A DNA stretch of 32,391 bases from Stygiobacter sp. (lineage in GTDB: Bacteria > Pseudomonadota > Alphaproteobacteria > Rhodospirillales > Magnetospirillaceae), in the NCBI GenBank assembly GCA_006218045.1, contig VBWB01000026.1, positions 1 to 32,391 on the forward strand, read 5' to 3'. Positions 31,791 through 32,391 of this stretch are shown here, in pieces. The notes under the pieces were generated by a model that saw only the letters and a list, made by a program, of their open reading frames with translations, ran no database searches and was not told the DNA's origin. Positions within the stretch are counted from its first letter, which is position 1. The number at the start of each line of letters is the position of its first letter. Both the position numbers and the translations under genes were made by a program.

Positions 31791-32391
31791 ATACCGTGTT
31801 GGCGGTCAAGTTGTTTCGAACGGTCGGCGAGTTTTCATGACGCCGTATGCGATGACCAGCAGCTTGCGGGCGACGGCGACGAGCACCACCTTGGGTGACT
31901 TCCCGGCTTCTTTCAGACGGTCTGCGAAGGCTTTGAGGGTTGGGTTGTGCCGCCGGGCGGTCAGGGCGCACATGTAAAGGATCGCCCGGATTCTGGCATT
32001 GCCGACCTTGCTGATGCGGGATCGCCCGCGCACCGAACTGCCGGATTGGTGGTCTTGCGGATTGAGCCCGACGAAGGCGGTGATCTGCTTGTTGTGGCTG
32101 AATGCCCGAAAGTCGGGGATCTCGGCCAGGAGCACCGCCGCGGACTGGCTGCCGAGACCTGGGATGGACACCAGCAGATCGTGGCTGGTGCGCAGATGCT
32201 CGTCGGCCTGGATCAGGGCGGCAACAGCATCGCTGACGGCTTTGATTTCGGCATCCAGGTTGGCGATGGATCGCTCCAGCGAGGCCGCCACCAGGGCTGA
32301 AGATGTTCCCTGAGCACGGCGCTGGAGTTCCAGAACCCGCATTTCCTTCAGGGCGGCGCAGCGTCGCACCAGGGCCCTGAGTTCTCGCATG
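31791..32391 (-). mobile_element. IS110-family insertion sequence, right (3') part
   Basis: An IS110-type transposase fills the end of the window, running off the right edge. About 15-20 bases separate its stop codon (31806) from the acyltransferase coding sequence, so the right end is very short. IS110 elements have no terminal inverted repeats, so the exact left junction is approximate (31785-31800). In the IS110 group the bridge RNA is encoded upstream of the transposase, beyond the window. Confidence 0.8.
31806..32391 (-). CDS. IS110-family transposase (bridge recombinase), C-terminal part
   Basis: At least 194 residues are in the window and the N-terminal part is beyond the edge. The visible region has the C-terminal Transposase_20 domain: LLVSIPGLGSQSAAVLLAEI, AFVGLNPQDHQSGSSVRGRS, then SKVGNARIRAILYMCALTARR, and the terminal KSPKVVLVAVARKLLVIAYG. 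The N-terminal DEDD RuvC-like domain is not visible. A coiled segment (VLELQRRAQG to IKAVSDAVAALI) bridges the domains. The frame is open to the edge, so it may be intact. IS110 recombinases act with a bridge RNA. Confidence 0.9.
   Translation of the reverse strand, partial: MRELRALVRRCAALKEMRVLELQRRAQGTSSALVAASLERSIANLDAEIKAVSDAVAALIQADEHLRTSHDLLVSIPGLGSQSAAVLLAEIPDFRAFSHNKQITAFVGLNPQDHQSGSSVRGRSRISKVGNARIRAILYMCALTARRHNPTLKAFADRLKEAGKSPKVVLVAVARKLLVIAYGVMKTRRPFETT

Larger units (their letters stand above)
30501..32391. mobile_element. Left edge of a putative genomic island (continues past the window)
   Basis: The island is bounded on the left by the tRNA-Gly 3' fragment. Its first 200 bases (30501-30702) are A+T-rich and show no gene, with a tandem GGACTAAT pair near 30511. 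It contains IS remnants, a truncated acyltransferase and an IS110-type element. The integrase and the other att copy are not in the window. This is an inference from the tRNA fragment plus composition and content. Confidence 0.65.

Overview
The window is GC-rich bacterial chromosome, and its gene families and order point to an alphaproteobacterium of the Rhodospirillales, most likely Magnetospirillum or a close relative. The genus is inferred from protein flavour and the style of the intergenic repeats; it was not tested by any search. The key point is that this is a replication-origin and centromere neighbourhood. The minus-strand run ppsR-maf-aroE-coaE-dnaQ (12122 down to 8552) and the plus-strand run hemE-hemH-hemJ-rho (12526 to 16455) diverge from a 403-bp gap. 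In Caulobacter and Rickettsia the gap between the ppsR homologue (RP001/CC_0001) and hemE is the chromosomal origin. The gap here holds four DnaA-box-like sites, an A+T-richer tract and three GANTC sites. Farther right lie mnmE-mnmG-rsmG-parA-parB and three parS-like palindromes, one a perfect 16-mer.

Layout. 1-628: start of a probable amtB and glnK (minus). 629-975: glnK upstream region and a 28-bp tandem repeat array. 976-2531: a UbiH-type FAD monooxygenase facing a DUF1178 gene. 2578-5318: a minus-strand cluster of a 46-residue membrane peptide, a 570-residue secreted repeat-rich protein and xerD. 5460-8417: aroK-aroB and a CNNM/CorC-type membrane protein. 8552-12122: ppsR-maf-aroE-coaE-dnaQ (minus), joined by 4-8 nt overlaps. 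12123-12525: predicted oriC. 12526-16455: hemE-hemH-hemJ and rho. 16620-19623 (minus): a two-TM protein, an MGMT-type methyltransferase and a DUF255 thioredoxin-fold protein. 19702-27716 (plus): a small protein, a [2Fe-2S] ferredoxin, mnmE, mnmG, rsmG, parA, parB, a small membrane protein, a YchJ/SEC-C protein and a family 2 glycosyltransferase. 27925-30176 (minus): a coiled-coil protein, a response regulator with an unusual C-terminal domain and an unrecognised 339-residue coiled-coil protein.

From about 30456 the character changes. There is a terminator, then only the 3' half of a tRNA-Gly(GCC) gene, broken at the anticodon loop, then A+T-rich DNA, a chimeric IS5/IS1380 remnant, an acyltransferase gene cut off by an IS110-family element, and the window end. 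This looks like one edge of a genomic island integrated at tRNA-Gly, with the island extending to the right.

Short palindromic repeats sit at three convergent gene junctions (8.4-8.55, 16.5-16.62 and 27.7-27.93 kb), where they probably act as terminators in both directions. The window therefore combines a conserved housekeeping block for replication and segregation, heme, shikimate, tRNA modification and nitrogen sensing with an abrupt mobile boundary at its right end.
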